Positions 1 to 7,234 of a DNA stretch of 51,179 nucleotides are shown here, one piece after another. The position numbers and the translations under genes are program-made. The DNA lies in the NCBI GenBank assembly GCA_964396715.1, contig CAYNFQ010000007.1, forward strand, positions 1 to 51,179. Reading direction: 5' to 3'. Position 1 is the first letter of the stretch; each line of letters starts with the position of its first letter. Source of the DNA: CAYNFQ01 sp964396715. GTDB lineage: Bacteria > Patescibacteriota > Microgenomatia > Daviesbacterales > UBA10151. The notes below the pieces were generated by a model. The model did no database searches. It saw only the letters and a program-made list of their open reading frames with translations, and had not been told where the DNA came from.

Positions 1-1
1 A

Positions 2-50
2 GTGTAAAAATTCAGAGTTCGTTTATGTGTAACAGTTTAGAGTTCGCTTA
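2..50. repeat. Two tandem copies of a ~24-bp repeat at the window edge
   Basis: Positions 2-25 and 27-50 share GTGTAA, then TT, AGAGTTCG and TTA at the same spacing, about 20 of 24 bases. Such subterminal repeats often mark the end of a transposable element, but the rest of any element would lie outside the window, so this is only a guess. Confidence 0.45.
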
Positions 51-81
51 ACATACTAGAAGAAAGTGAGTAGGCTGAGAT

Positions 82-300
82 ACATCGGTAACACTTTTCT
101 TTTTGAACGACCCTTGCTTTTTGATTTTATCACGTCTATCTTATTCATATAGCCCAATTAGAACTTCTGACCCTTTTCACTAGCTCCTGAAGCTATTTTG
201 GTCATTTCTTGCTCAGTTGCACTGCCAACAAAGTTTAATCGTGCGATAAATTTATCAATAAATTCTTCTTTTGCCATAGATTTAGAAGTGTTACCGATGT
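82..300. repeat. 15-bp perfect inverted repeat enclosing ~190 bp (possible insertion-element remnant)
   Basis: ACATCGGTAACACTT at 82-96 is the exact reverse complement of AAGTGTTACCGATGT at 286-300. The enclosed segment holds only a 39-codon minus-strand reading frame. Size and terminal repeats fit a MITE or an internally deleted insertion sequence. No transposase domain or clear target duplication was seen. Confidence 0.45.
158..277 (-). CDS. Possible 39-aa small protein inside the inverted repeat
   Basis: The minus strand reads from ATG at 277 to TAA at 158. The product begins MAKEEFIDKFIARLNF and ends EKGQKF; it is charged and probably helical, with no recognised domain. It lies inside the 15-bp inverted repeat, so it may be the remains of an element-borne gene. 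It has no good ribosome binding site. It is listed because its composition looks protein-like; its reality is doubtful. Confidence 0.25.
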   Translation of the reverse strand: MAKEEFIDKFIARLNFVGSATEQEMTKIASGASEKGQKF

Positions 301-319
301 GCCCTGCTCGTTCAGAAAG

Positions 320-348
320 TTGACACTTACCTTATAGTAGTGTAGAAT
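320..348 (+). promoter_or_regulatory. Sigma70-type promoter for the 120-aa gene
   Basis: TTGACA at 320-325, a 17-nt spacer and TAGAAT at 343-348. The ATG at 359 follows the -10 box by 10 nt, so the transcript should have almost no leader. Confidence 0.65.
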
Positions 349-358
349 GTAACTAATT

Positions 359-721
359 ATGGAACGAGAACTACTTTTAAATACAGCAGGAAGAAATTTT
401 AGAATTCAATTAGGACAAGATGAGCTTTCTTTGCAAATAGCCATGGGCTATATGGACTATAGAGGCAGTAGATTTGATAAAAGACAAGAAGGAGATTTTA
501 TAGATCTTCTCTTAATGAGGCATGCAAATTTTTTTGCAGGGGCTGATCAATACCTAAATTTACATGGCGTAGATGGGGCTTTGAGAAGGTTTAGATCAAG
601 TAGAGTGTGGAGAGTGTTAACTAATCAGATGCAGCAACCACAGATTCCATTAAATGATATGAAGATTCATAAAGAGACCTCACAACTAGAAAAATTAGTA
701 CTTCTTAAGAAAATTGCTTAA
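359..721 (+). CDS. Hypothetical 120-aa soluble protein
   Basis: No family is recognised. The product is soluble, mixed alpha/beta in composition, with no signal peptide or membrane helix, and basic at the C-terminus (QLEKLVLLKKIA). The start is supported by a consensus promoter directly upstream. It sits between a possible insertion-element remnant and a REP-associated transposase, so it may belong to an accessory segment. Its stop at 721 abuts the left hairpin of the transposase unit. Confidence 0.55.
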   Translation: MERELLLNTAGRNFRIQLGQDELSLQIAMGYMDYRGSRFDKRQEGDFIDLLLMRHANFFAGADQYLNLHGVDGALRRFRSSRVWRVLTNQMQQPQIPLNDMKIHKETSQLEKLVLLKKIA

Positions 722-727
722 ATTCCA

Positions 728-757
728 CCTGGGGGGTGTCTCAGCTTGACACCTAGG
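728..757 (+). repeat. Left REP-like hairpin of the transposase unit
   Basis: Arms CCTGGGGGGTG (728-738) and CACCTAGG (750-757) pair with a short G bulge around an 11-nt loop. The TTGACA -35 box of the transposase promoter (746-751) straddles the loop and right arm, so enzyme binding here could repress its own gene (inference). Confidence 0.65.
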
Positions 758-774
758 GAGATTGACCTTAATAT
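746..774 (+). promoter_or_regulatory. Promoter of the transposase gene
   Basis: TTGACA at 746-751, a 17-nt spacer and TAATAT at 769-774. The ATG at 781 is 6 nt after the -10 box, predicting a leaderless message. The -35 box overlaps the left REP-like hairpin. Confidence 0.6.
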
Positions 775-780
775 GAATTC

Positions 781-1449
781 ATGCCAGGTAGAATAACTCC
801 ACTTGTTACAGATGAGGTTTACCATGTCTATAACAGAGGCATAAATAAGCAGCCCACCTTTAATACTAAAAAAGAATATCAAAGGGCTTTATTAGCCATT
901 AAATTTTACAAAGTCTCAAATCCACCCATCAGATTATCCAAGTTTTTAGAATTAGATAAAGAAAGAGAAGCACAAATCTTAAAAATAATAGATCAAGCAG
1001 AGAAGTTAGTGGAGATTATTTGTTTTTGTTTAATGCCAAATCATTTCCATCTTTTATTAAAACAGAAACTAGAGAATGGAATTTCTAAATTTATGGGAAA
1101 CTTCCAAAACAGTTATACCCGCTATTTTAATACGTTAAATGAGAGGGATGGTTCATTATTTTTAGACCAGTTTAAAGCAAAGAGGATAGAGACAGATGAG
1201 CAACTTATTCATGTATCCAGATATATTCATTTAAATCCTCATACAGGTTTTATAATCAAAACCCTTAAGGAATTAGAGGAATATTCATGGTCATCTTTTC
1301 CCAATTATATTGGGGGTAACAATGGTTTTTTAGAACCAGAAATAGTATTGGATATGTTTGGTAACAAAGATAAATATAAACAGTTTGTTTTTGATCAAGC
1401 AGACTATCAAAGAAAACTTAAAATTATTGAGCATCTTACCATGGAATAA
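781..1449 (+). CDS. REP-associated tyrosine transposase (Y1/HUH family)
   Basis: A single-strand DNA transposase of the IS200-like Y1 superfamily, RAYT branch. The HUH metal motif is HFH at residues 88-90 within MPNHFHLLLK. The candidate catalytic tyrosine lies in SYTRYFN (112 or 115). Family hallmarks follow: SRYIHLNP at 146-153 and YSWSS near 168. At 222 aa it is of usual length and appears intact. RAYTs are usually single-copy enzymes acting on REP hairpins, and matching hairpins flank this gene. The start follows a consensus promoter by 6 nt. Confidence 0.9.
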   Translation: MPGRITPLVTDEVYHVYNRGINKQPTFNTKKEYQRALLAIKFYKVSNPPIRLSKFLELDKEREAQILKIIDQAEKLVEIICFCLMPNHFHLLLKQKLENGISKFMGNFQNSYTRYFNTLNERDGSLFLDQFKAKRIETDEQLIHVSRYIHLNPHTGFIIKTLKELEEYSWSSFPNYIGGNNGFLEPEIVLDMFGNKDKYKQFVFDQADYQRKLKIIEHLTME

Positions 1450-1451
1450 TT

Positions 1452-1481
1452 CCTAGGTGCCTGCCTAATCCACCCCCCAGG
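1452..1481 (-). repeat. Right REP-like hairpin of the transposase unit
   Basis: Read on the minus strand this is CCTGGGGGGTG, 11 nt, CACCTAGG: the same arms and loop length as the left hairpin, in inverted orientation. It starts 3 bp after the transposase stop codon. Confidence 0.65.
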
Positions 1482-1506
1482 TGTCTGAATTGCCAGAGGA
1501 GGGATG

Positions 1507-1515
1507 TGCTAAAAT
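1507..1515 (+). promoter_or_regulatory. Extended -10 promoter of ruvC
   Basis: TGCTAAAAT is an extended -10 (TGn plus TAAAAT at 1510-1515). TTGCCA at 1490-1495 is too close to be a normal -35. The ATG at 1525 is 9 nt downstream and no Shine-Dalgarno is present, so the message is probably nearly leaderless. Confidence 0.45.
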
Positions 1516-1524
1516 TGAGAGCTG

Positions 1525-2058
1525 ATGATAATTTTAGGTATTGATCCTGGAACTGCTACCACTGGTTATGGAATAATTAAAATCCCTGATGATATTTTGG
1601 GCAGGGAATTTGAATATGATATTGAGCTGATTACATATGGCAACATCCACACCCCCAAGGATAGACTGATGCAGGATAGACTGCATATGATTCACTCCGG
1701 GCTTTCTAAGATCATAAAACAATATCAACCTGACCAGATGGTGTCAGAGATGCTCTTTTTTGGGGCAAATACCAGAACAGCTATTATGGTAGGGCAGGCA
1801 AGGGGAGTGATCATGCTGGCCGCAGCCCAGCATAAGATCCCTATTCAGGATTATACCGGTTTACAGGTGAAACTGATGGTGGCAGGTTCAGGCAGGGCAG
1901 ACAAAGATCAGGTGCATGATGGAGTCAGAAAATTTTTGGGAGCAAATGGCAGAAAAAGAAAAAGGCTCAAAGTGTACTGGAAGGGTGGGCACTTGGATGA
2001 TGCAACAGATGCCCTGGCCATAGCGATATGCCATGTGCTGAAGCTGGCAGCTAAATGA
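1525..2058 (+). CDS. ruvC: Crossover junction endodeoxyribonuclease RuvC
   Basis: Resolves Holliday junctions during homologous recombination by paired nicking, normally with RuvAB. Acidic catalytic residues are visible: D7 in GIDPGT, E75 in SEMLFF, and the pair D159/D162 in LDDATDALA. The RNase H-like fold starts at the first residue. Length 177 aa compares with about 173 in E. coli. ruvA and ruvB are not in this window. The stop is followed at once by an array of 7-bp repeats. Confidence 0.95.
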   Translation: MIILGIDPGTATTGYGIIKIPDDILGREFEYDIELITYGNIHTPKDRLMQDRLHMIHSGLSKIIKQYQPDQMVSEMLFFGANTRTAIMVGQARGVIMLAAAQHKIPIQDYTGLQVKLMVAGSGRADKDQVHDGVRKFLGANGRKRKRLKVYWKGGHLDDATDALAIAICHVLKLAAK

Positions 2059-2060
2059 AC

Positions 2061-2175
2061 CGGTTATCGGTTCTCAGTTATCGGATGAAAGTTTACCAGT
2101 TTTCAGTTAACCGGTAAACAGACAACTGACCAACTAAATTCTGAAAACTGATAACTGATAACTGATAACTGATTA
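2061..2175. repeat. Inverted heptanucleotide-repeat array
   Basis: The left arm runs in 7-bp steps CGGTTAT, CGGTTCT, CAGTTAT (2061-2081). The right arm runs CTGAAAA, CTGATAA three times, CTGATTA (2141-2175), largely the reverse complement of the left, so the intergenic RNA could form a long hairpin. The last heptad reaches into the next start codon at 2175. Confidence 0.75.
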
Positions 2176-2957
2176 TGAACTTAAATATTACCAAACGTCA
2201 AAAAATAATTATTACCTCGGTTATTTTAACCCTGGGACTTTTATCTACCCAATTGGTAGATTTTAACTTAAGGTTCCGCTTTATAGCAGGCCTTGGGGTA
2301 TTGGCTTATATTTTATCCCTCTTCTCGCTTTGGGAAGGGATCAACAGAACCAAAGCATGGGTTTTATTGATTTTACCAGTTTTTTTTACTGTGGCTGTGG
2401 CTTCATTTTACTTTCTTTTGCCGGTTAGATGGCTGACCAGACTGCCGGTGGCTTTTTTATTTGGGCTGACTTTTTACCTGTTGCTTTTATCACAAAACGT
2501 CTTTAATGTAGCCTCAATCCGGACTATTCCACTTTTCAGGGCTGCCTCAACAGCCAACTTTCTTTTTACACTGATGGCTGCTTTTTTTATCTTTAACGTG
2601 GTTTACGCCTTTAACTTATCTTTTATCTGGAATGGGATACTTATTCTGCTGATAAGCTTTCCTCTGATATTGCAAATACTTTGGACAATTTTAATGGAGG
2701 ATCAGGTTTCTGCCTCAGTTTGGATCCAAAGTTTTATTTTAGGTCTGGTGCTGGGGGAGCTGGCCTTAAGTTTTTCCTTCTGGCCCATGCCTACGACTAT
2801 CTGGTCTTTGGCTTTAGCATCAAGCATGTATGTTTTGGTTGGTTTGACAACCCAAACCTTGCGGGGTAGGGCAGGCAGGAGAGTGGTATGGGAGTATTTA
2901 GGCATAGGGGCGGTTGTGCTTTTGGTAAGTTTTCTTTTAACTTCCTGGACAGGATAG
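2175..2957 (+). CDS. Polytopic membrane protein of unknown function
   Basis: 260 aa, dominated by about eight hydrophobic segments separated by short loops, for example around residues 10-30, 33-53, 60-82, 88-107, 123-146, 150-172, 182-202, 207-224 and 239-257. The N-terminus (MNLNITKRQK) is positively charged, consistent with an inside orientation. No catalytic motif or transporter signature is recognised; similar membrane proteins of unknown function are common in CPR genomes. The heptad array abuts its ATG and leaves no room for a normal ribosome binding site. Confidence 0.75.
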   Translation: MNLNITKRQKIIITSVILTLGLLSTQLVDFNLRFRFIAGLGVLAYILSLFSLWEGINRTKAWVLLILPVFFTVAVASFYFLLPVRWLTRLPVAFLFGLTFYLLLLSQNVFNVASIRTIPLFRAASTANFLFTLMAAFFIFNVVYAFNLSFIWNGILILLISFPLILQILWTILMEDQVSASVWIQSFILGLVLGELALSFSFWPMPTTIWSLALASSMYVLVGLTTQTLRGRAGRRVVWEYLGIGAVVLLVSFLLTSWTG

Positions 2958-2964
2958 GGGAAAA

Positions 2965-3013
2965 TGTCAAATTTCAAACCTGTCTGCCGTCAGGCAAGAT
3001 GTCAAATTTCAAA
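2965..3013. repeat. Composite element: heptads - palindrome - heptads
   Basis: TGTCAAA TTTCAAA (2965-2978), then 21 bp containing the palindrome-like CCTGTCTGCCGTCAGGCAAG, then TGTCAAA TTTCAAA again (3000-3013). The whole keeps 7-bp register (seven heptads). The central 20-mer recurs with one mismatch, inverted, at 3714-3733. Confidence 0.7.
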
Positions 3014-3029
3014 TTGGATTGAGATAATA

Positions 3030-3452
3030 GGCTAAAGTGGAGGAGTGCTATAGCAGTGAGCGAAGCCAAGTTAGACTTGGCGAAGCCGAACTGTGAAAAC
3101 TATAAGATAATATCGTGAAAAGAGTAAATGATGTAGTTTGATACAGTTCATAGGCATGAATGTGGAAAACTATGAGCTATTGCTTTACAAAAGAATAAGT
3201 TCTATCGGTTGATTGGATTTAGTGCTAATAATACCCGAAGGTGCTTGGAGGAGAAAGACTACCTGCTTCGATACTAAGGATATTAAGATATTAGGGTATT
3301 GAGAGATCAGTTGTGCTGTCTTTAATATCTTTATATTCCAGTCCGCTTTATTCTCTTCTGATGATATCCTTCTCCAATATAAATACGTCGGACAATGATA
3401 GTTATGCGATGTCAGAGAAGGGGTTTTCCAGAGGAGTGTATGCCTTCGGCAA
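3030..3452 (+). ncRNA. Possible structured RNA in a 914-bp gene-free stretch
   Basis: 2958-3871 has no convincing gene. Hand-folding finds several stems: GCCAAGT/ACTTGGC near 3070; GTTCATAG/CTATGAGC near 3150-3180; CGAAGGT with ACC-TGC-TTCG (3236-3270); a ~16-bp arm GGATATTAAGATATTA (3278-3293) pairing with 3323-3339; CCTTCTC/GAGAAGG; and a UUCG tetraloop hairpin TGCCTTCGGCA (3441-3451). No match to RNase P, tmRNA, SRP or a known riboswitch was recognised by eye. Strand is uncertain. The 81-codon frame at 3313-3558 looks non-coding. Confidence 0.25.
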
Positions 3453-3453
3453 A

Positions 3454-3575
3454 TGTAAAATTTACAATGTAAATGAAGGAATTTTTATCTTATCTTTTTG
3501 TGTGCTTAATTTGCTATATTTCCCACTGAAATTTTGTGTTTTTAATTATACATTTTAAATTATTAATTGTAAATT
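3454..3575. repeat. AT-rich heptanucleotide arrays
   Basis: TGTAAAA TTTACAA TGTAAAT occupies 3454-3474. A second array, TTTAATT ATACATT TTAAATT ATTAATT GTAAATT, occupies 3541-3575, every 7-mer ending in ATT. Between them the sequence is AT-rich without a recognised feature. Confidence 0.5.
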
Positions 3576-3713
3576 AATTTGGGGCTTCCTAAAGCTCTAA
3601 ACTCTAGATGATGATAGATAGCTTCTATCCCCTGGCAAGCCGTTTTTAGGGCGTTGTAGGGGCTCGAATATCTGGATGGCAATATGATTACCACCTTTCC
3701 AATAATTTCCAAT

Positions 3714-3738
3714 CTTGCCTGTCGGCAGACAGGTTTTT
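3714..3738 (+). terminator. Palindromic repeat that also resembles an intrinsic terminator
   Basis: CCTGTC GGCA GACAGG (3719-3732 region) is a perfect 6-bp stem followed by TTTTT, which could end a transcript from the gene-free stretch. The 20-mer 3714-3733 is the inverted copy, one mismatch, of the palindrome at 2979-2998, so it is also a dispersed repeat. Confidence 0.45.
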
Positions 3739-3834
3739 AATCTTCCATCAATGTTTTAATATTTTAATTTTCAGACATTAATCATTGAAAATTTTCTACC
3801 CCTTCCGTTGTCGGACAATATTAGCTTCTTCATA

Positions 3835-3864
3835 TTGACAAGTTGATCTAATTTGTACTAGTGT
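3835..3864 (+). promoter_or_regulatory. Promoter of the surface-protein operon
   Basis: TTGACA at 3835-3840, an 18-nt spacer and TAGTGT at 3859-3864. The ATG at 3872 is 7 nt after the -10 box, so transcription should begin at or next to the start codon. Confidence 0.55.
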
Positions 3865-3871
3865 AAGTTTA

Positions 3872-4177
3872 ATGGATTCTAACTTTCAGTCAGAAGAAAA
3901 ACTGCTCAGCAAAAAAAACCTGATTTCCCTACTGCTTTTGGCAATTTTGATTGTGGGGATTCCTTTGGGGGTCAGGCTTGCCCAAAGGCAGCAGCAGTTA
4001 AAATCCCAGGCAGCAGGAGATCCGATAAAATTTTCCGGTACCGGTGTGGATTGTTCAAAAACCGAGTGTATCACTACCTCCCCCACCATTGATATAGAGC
4101 TGATTTCACCTTTGGGCCCGCCTGGAGGCGAGGCAGGCCCGCCTGGAGGCGAGGCAGGCCCGCCTGGAGGACAATAA
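3872..4177 (+). CDS. Small membrane-anchored surface protein with Gly-Pro repeats
   Basis: 101 aa: a short charged N-terminus, one membrane helix (about residues 17-36, LISLLLLAILIVGIPLGV), then QQQLKSQAAG and a short exported domain with two cysteines. The C-terminus is GPPGGEA repeated, encoded by a 21-bp tandem repeat. The TM-QQQLKSQAAG block is also present, nearly identical in DNA, in the large protein starting at 4442, so the N-terminus was recently duplicated. Function unknown; it may be a minor pilus-like or anchor subunit of the surface cluster. Confidence 0.6.
   Translation: MDSNFQSEEKLLSKKNLISLLLLAILIVGIPLGVRLAQRQQQLKSQAAGDPIKFSGTGVDCSKTECITTSPTIDIELISPLGPPGGEAGPPGGEAGPPGGQ
4115..4170 (+). 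repeat. 21-bp tandem repeat encoding GPPGGEA
   Basis: Two full units (4115-4135, 4136-4156) begin GGCCCGCCTGGAGGCGAGGC, followed by a 14-bp partial unit to 4170. Each contains the hairpin CGCCT-gg-AGGCG. It resembles the GC-rich 21-bp repeat in pilB. Confidence 0.85.
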
Positions 4178-4181
4178 AAAT

Positions 4182-4439
4182 ATGAATTTTTCCAAAAGGA
4201 ACATTATTATAGGAATCATAGTACTGATTTTGATAGCGGCCATCCCGGTAACTTTATATTTGGTGCGCCAGACCCAGATTTTTAAACCCAAGGCAGCCTC
4301 CAGTTCCGGAGGTGAGATTAAGTTTAGAGGACCTAGTGTATCGGGTGAAGGCTGTCTTAATCCCACAGGTGAGTGCACGGCTACAAACAGAAACATCCAG
4401 CTGGAGATAACCAATCCTTTTGTCAGCCCGGCACCATAA
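4182..4439 (+). CDS. Small membrane-anchored surface protein
   Basis: 85 aa with the same plan as its neighbours: basic N-terminus (MNFSKRN), one membrane helix (about 8-27), then IFKPKAASS and a short exported part with a cysteine pair (C49 and C55 region, GEGCLNPTGECTAT). The start is 4 nt after the upstream stop, and the next gene begins 2 nt after its stop, so the three form one operon. It may be a paralogue of the 101-aa protein. Function unknown. Confidence 0.6.
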   Translation: MNFSKRNIIIGIIVLILIAAIPVTLYLVRQTQIFKPKAASSSGGEIKFRGPSVSGEGCLNPTGECTATNRNIQLEITNPFVSPAP

Positions 4440-4441
4440 CT

Positions 4442-7234
4442 ATGGAGAGAATAAAAGAATTTTTAACCAGAAGAAATATTATTGCCCTGATAATCTTGGC
4501 TGTTCTGGCAGTGGGGCTGTTGGTGGGGTTAAGATTGGTCCAGCAGCAGCAGCAGTTAAAATCCCAGGCAGCAGGAGAGTGGCAGTGTGATACTTTGAAC
4601 CCACCCTTATTCTGTATGCTTTTCAGCACGTCACCTAATCGCGACGGCGGGTCAATTACTGTTGGTCAGGATGTATATGTTTTTGTCAAGGGAAATGCAG
4701 GCGGAACAAACGTTCGTTTACAAGGTAATCCAAACTCTATAAGTGTTAGTGGAACTTATGATGGCGCAGTTCACGTAGGCGCGGATGCTGTGACTAAATG
4801 TGGTGATTCCAGTTATCAAAACTGTTGGATATTTAAAATCCCTGGCTCAAATATCACATCATCCACGCAAAATTATTCTGAAACATTTGTTAGTACAGAA
4901 GCCTCCGCAGGTACTGTTGCTAGCTCTTTTCAAGCCGCAGCTGCAAGAGGAGCAACTGGAAATGTGGCTCCGGTAACTATTGGTGGTCGAGTAACCAGTA
5001 CAGGGAGTGGTAATCCTGGCATTGGGGGGATAACTATTCAAATCTATGATGATACTTTTAATCAACAGACAAGGTCAGTAAATACAGATGCAAATGGTAA
5101 TTATTCATTGGCTGGTTTTGTTAGAAATGGGGATAGTTACCGGGTGACCCCTCCTCTTACGGCACCTCAAGGTTTTACAGGTATTGCTAGTCCGCCTGAT
5201 TATAATCAGCAAACAGCCGGAGGTAGTCCTGATTGTAAAACCAGCTGTAATTTTACCTTTGCTCCAGCCTCTCCTCACTTAGATTACAATGCTGAATGGG
5301 TATTACCAATTAGTGTTCAGGGAGATGGCAAAAGCGGCACCATTGATAATTTTCCGGCTCCGGGATTAATAGATGGGAAAACCTATCAATTAACCATTCT
5401 GATGAAAAACACAACCGGAGGTAATGCTCAACCCTGGACTACAAGCTATAAATTCCAGGCTCAGTCTCCTACAGATCAAGATAGTGATTTAGGATTATCC
5501 GCACAATCAATCTCACCAAGGTATACTGTTAATCCGGGAGATCCCCCGTATGCTTTTGGAATCACTATTCGGCCGAAACAAGGTCCTCACAGATTTGTCT
5601 GGAGAATGATTAATGATAAGAATGAGGCATTTGGTGCCCTTGTAGATATTCAATTAACAGTTGTTGCAAGTCCTGCCGGTGGTCCGGGTCCTTCTCCCTC
5701 ACCTTCGCCTGGCACCTTCAAGGTCAAGTTAACAGCTAACCCCACCGTAGTGGAAAGTGATAAGGATTTAACAACCATCACTTGGGTGATCACCGGAGTG
5801 CCAAGAGGTGAACAAATTGACAGTTGTATTGCATCAGGTGACCCTAACTGGACAGGTTCACAAACTACCTCCTCAAGCAGCAAATCCGTCAAACTGACTA
5901 ATACTTCCGGTACGGATGCTCTTAACAAGCAGCTGGAGTTAGTTTGCATTACCAACAATGAGAAAACTGCTACCGGCAGGGCGACTGTCACAGTTAACAA
6001 AACCAGCCCCAGTCCTAGCCCCTCCCCTTCTCCAGGTGGAGGATTTGATTTTAGCATTAACAAGCCTTCGGATTTTATTATGACTAAAGGTCAAGCTCAG
6101 GCGGGTAAAGAGTTTGTGGTCAGCAAAACAGCCGGCAGCGCAGAAGATGTCACTTTTGCCATCAGCGGCAATACAGGTGGTGCTGTGGCAATATTCAGCC
6201 CGAGTGTAGCTTGCAAGCCTGACCCCAGTACCTGCCGCAGGACTGTCACTTTTACTACCGCCAATGCTGACCCCGGGGATTATTCGGTCACTATACAAGG
6301 TACCTCAACCGGCGGACTAAGCCGTGAATCTTACCCATTCAACTTAAAAATTAACCCCTCTCCGCCCATTGTGACCTGTTTTGTGGTTTCCACAAGTCCT
6401 AATACCAGAAGTCTTTTTAATAACTGTGACCCGACTAAAATAAGCAGTATGAATAAGCCTTTGGAAAGTGTTATAGCAGGTTTTCTTGACAGTTTTTCCC
6501 AAACATTTGATTTTACCCTTCCATCCGGTAATGGTAGTAAACCTCTTTATGCGCGCTTCTTACAAATTCCCGAGGGAGGATCTCTCGTAGGAAGTTGCGC
6601 AGCCAACCCCACTAAATGTAGAGAAACTACAGCGGGAATTACTTTGGTTTTACCGAAACTCTCCCCATGTCCTCCGAAAGGAGATGTCAATTCGGACGGT
6701 CAGGTTTCAAATGCTGATGCTGACACGGTATTAAAATCAGTAGTCGGCAATATTACATTAACACCCGCTCAAAAAATAATAGCGGATGTGACAGCAGACG
6801 GCAGTATTGGATCTGATGACGCAAATACAATCCTGCAATATGCAGAGGGAACTATTCTCACCTTCCCTGCCTGCTCCCCTCCTCCTCCGCCTGTAACAAA
6901 TTGCGTGTGTCAAACTGACAACACCTGTTCCTCTCCCTGCCAGTTTACCAAACTGACAGACATTGGGTACACGGATCCAATAAGCTGTTTTACACCGGTC
7001 AGGATACACAATATTGCGCCCAGCTCAGCGAATAAAAATGCATACTGCAACAGGTTGAGAAGGACTGAAGGGGATGCCAATGCAGATGGTAAGATAGATG
7101 TAGATGATTATTTGTATTTTCTGACAGCTATATCCCTGGGGAAAGTGCCTGTCAGCGTTGATCCGGATTTTGACGGTGATGGTCAGATAGACCTTGATGA
7201 TTTGACGATTTGGGAAAGGAGTACTAACCCGTGA
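4442..7234 (+). CDS. Large surface protein with N-terminal anchor and two dockerin-like modules
   Basis: 930 aa from ATG 4442, chosen over an in-frame ATG at 4373 because it follows the upstream stop directly and gives MERIKEFLTRRN plus a membrane helix (12-30). QQQQLKSQAAG follows. Then come a carboxypeptidase-regulatory-like beta domain near 180-250 (ITIQIYDD, NTDANGNYSLAG), Ig-like regions, and PSPSPSP linkers near 415 and 520. A dockerin-like duplicated Ca-binding motif lies near 745-810 (GDVNSDGQVSNADAD, ADVTADGSIGSDDAN), and a second near 876-930 (GDANADGKIDVDD, DFDGDGQIDLDD). Dockerins bind cohesins, and cohesin-like domains are encoded downstream. Confidence 0.8.
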   Translation: MERIKEFLTRRNIIALIILAVLAVGLLVGLRLVQQQQQLKSQAAGEWQCDTLNPPLFCMLFSTSPNRDGGSITVGQDVYVFVKGNAGGTNVRLQGNPNSISVSGTYDGAVHVGADAVTKCGDSSYQNCWIFKIPGSNITSSTQNYSETFVSTEASAGTVASSFQAAAARGATGNVAPVTIGGRVTSTGSGNPGIGGITIQIYDDTFNQQTRSVNTDANGNYSLAGFVRNGDSYRVTPPLTAPQGFTGIASPPDYNQQTAGGSPDCKTSCNFTFAPASPHLDYNAEWVLPISVQGDGKSGTIDNFPAPGLIDGKTYQLTILMKNTTGGNAQPWTTSYKFQAQSPTDQDSDLGLSAQSISPRYTVNPGDPPYAFGITIRPKQGPHRFVWRMINDKNEAFGALVDIQLTVVASPAGGPGPSPSPSPGTFKVKLTANPTVVESDKDLTTITWVITGVPRGEQIDSCIASGDPNWTGSQTTSSSSKSVKLTNTSGTDALNKQLELVCITNNEKTATGRATVTVNKTSPSPSPSPSPGGGFDFSINKPSDFIMTKGQAQAGKEFVVSKTAGSAEDVTFAISGNTGGAVAIFSPSVACKPDPSTCRRTVTFTTANADPGDYSVTIQGTSTGGLSRESYPFNLKINPSPPIVTCFVVSTSPNTRSLFNNCDPTKISSMNKPLESVIAGFLDSFSQTFDFTLPSGNGSKPLYARFLQIPEGGSLVGSCAANPTKCRETTAGITLVLPKLSPCPPKGDVNSDGQVSNADADTVLKSVVGNITLTPAQKIIADVTADGSIGSDDANTILQYAEGTILTFPACSPPPPPVTNCVCQTDNTCSSPCQFTKLTDIGYTDPISCFTPVRIHNIAPSSANKNAYCNRLRRTEGDANADGKIDVDDYLYFLTAISLGKVPVSVDPDFDGDGQIDLDDLTIWERSTNP

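Larger units (their letters stand above)
721..1490 (+). mobile_element. REP-associated tyrosine transposase unit with paired hairpins
   Basis: One transposase gene lies between two 30-bp imperfect hairpins in opposite orientation. The left (728-757) reads CCTGGGGGGTG, 11 nt, CACCTAGG. The right (1452-1481), read on the minus strand, has the same arms, the same 11-nt loop length and an unrelated loop sequence. This matches RAYT/REP organisation, in which the enzyme recognises such hairpins. Flanks on both sides begin AATTC. Confidence 0.7.

Noticed and set aside
3313..3558. 81-codon open frame in the gene-free stretch
   Set aside because: Low-complexity hydrophobic sequence with no ribosome binding site, overlying the strongest RNA stems; composition does not look coding.
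3590..3690. Stem-rich segment with GGGGCTCGAAT considered as a tRNA or tmRNA end
   Set aside because: No acceptor stem or anticodon arm can be built and there is no CCA end; T-arm symmetry fails.
5650..6063. 137-codon minus-strand frame opposite the large dockerin protein
   Set aside because: An antisense shadow of repetitive PSPSPSP and Ig-like coding DNA; no promoter or recognisable domain.
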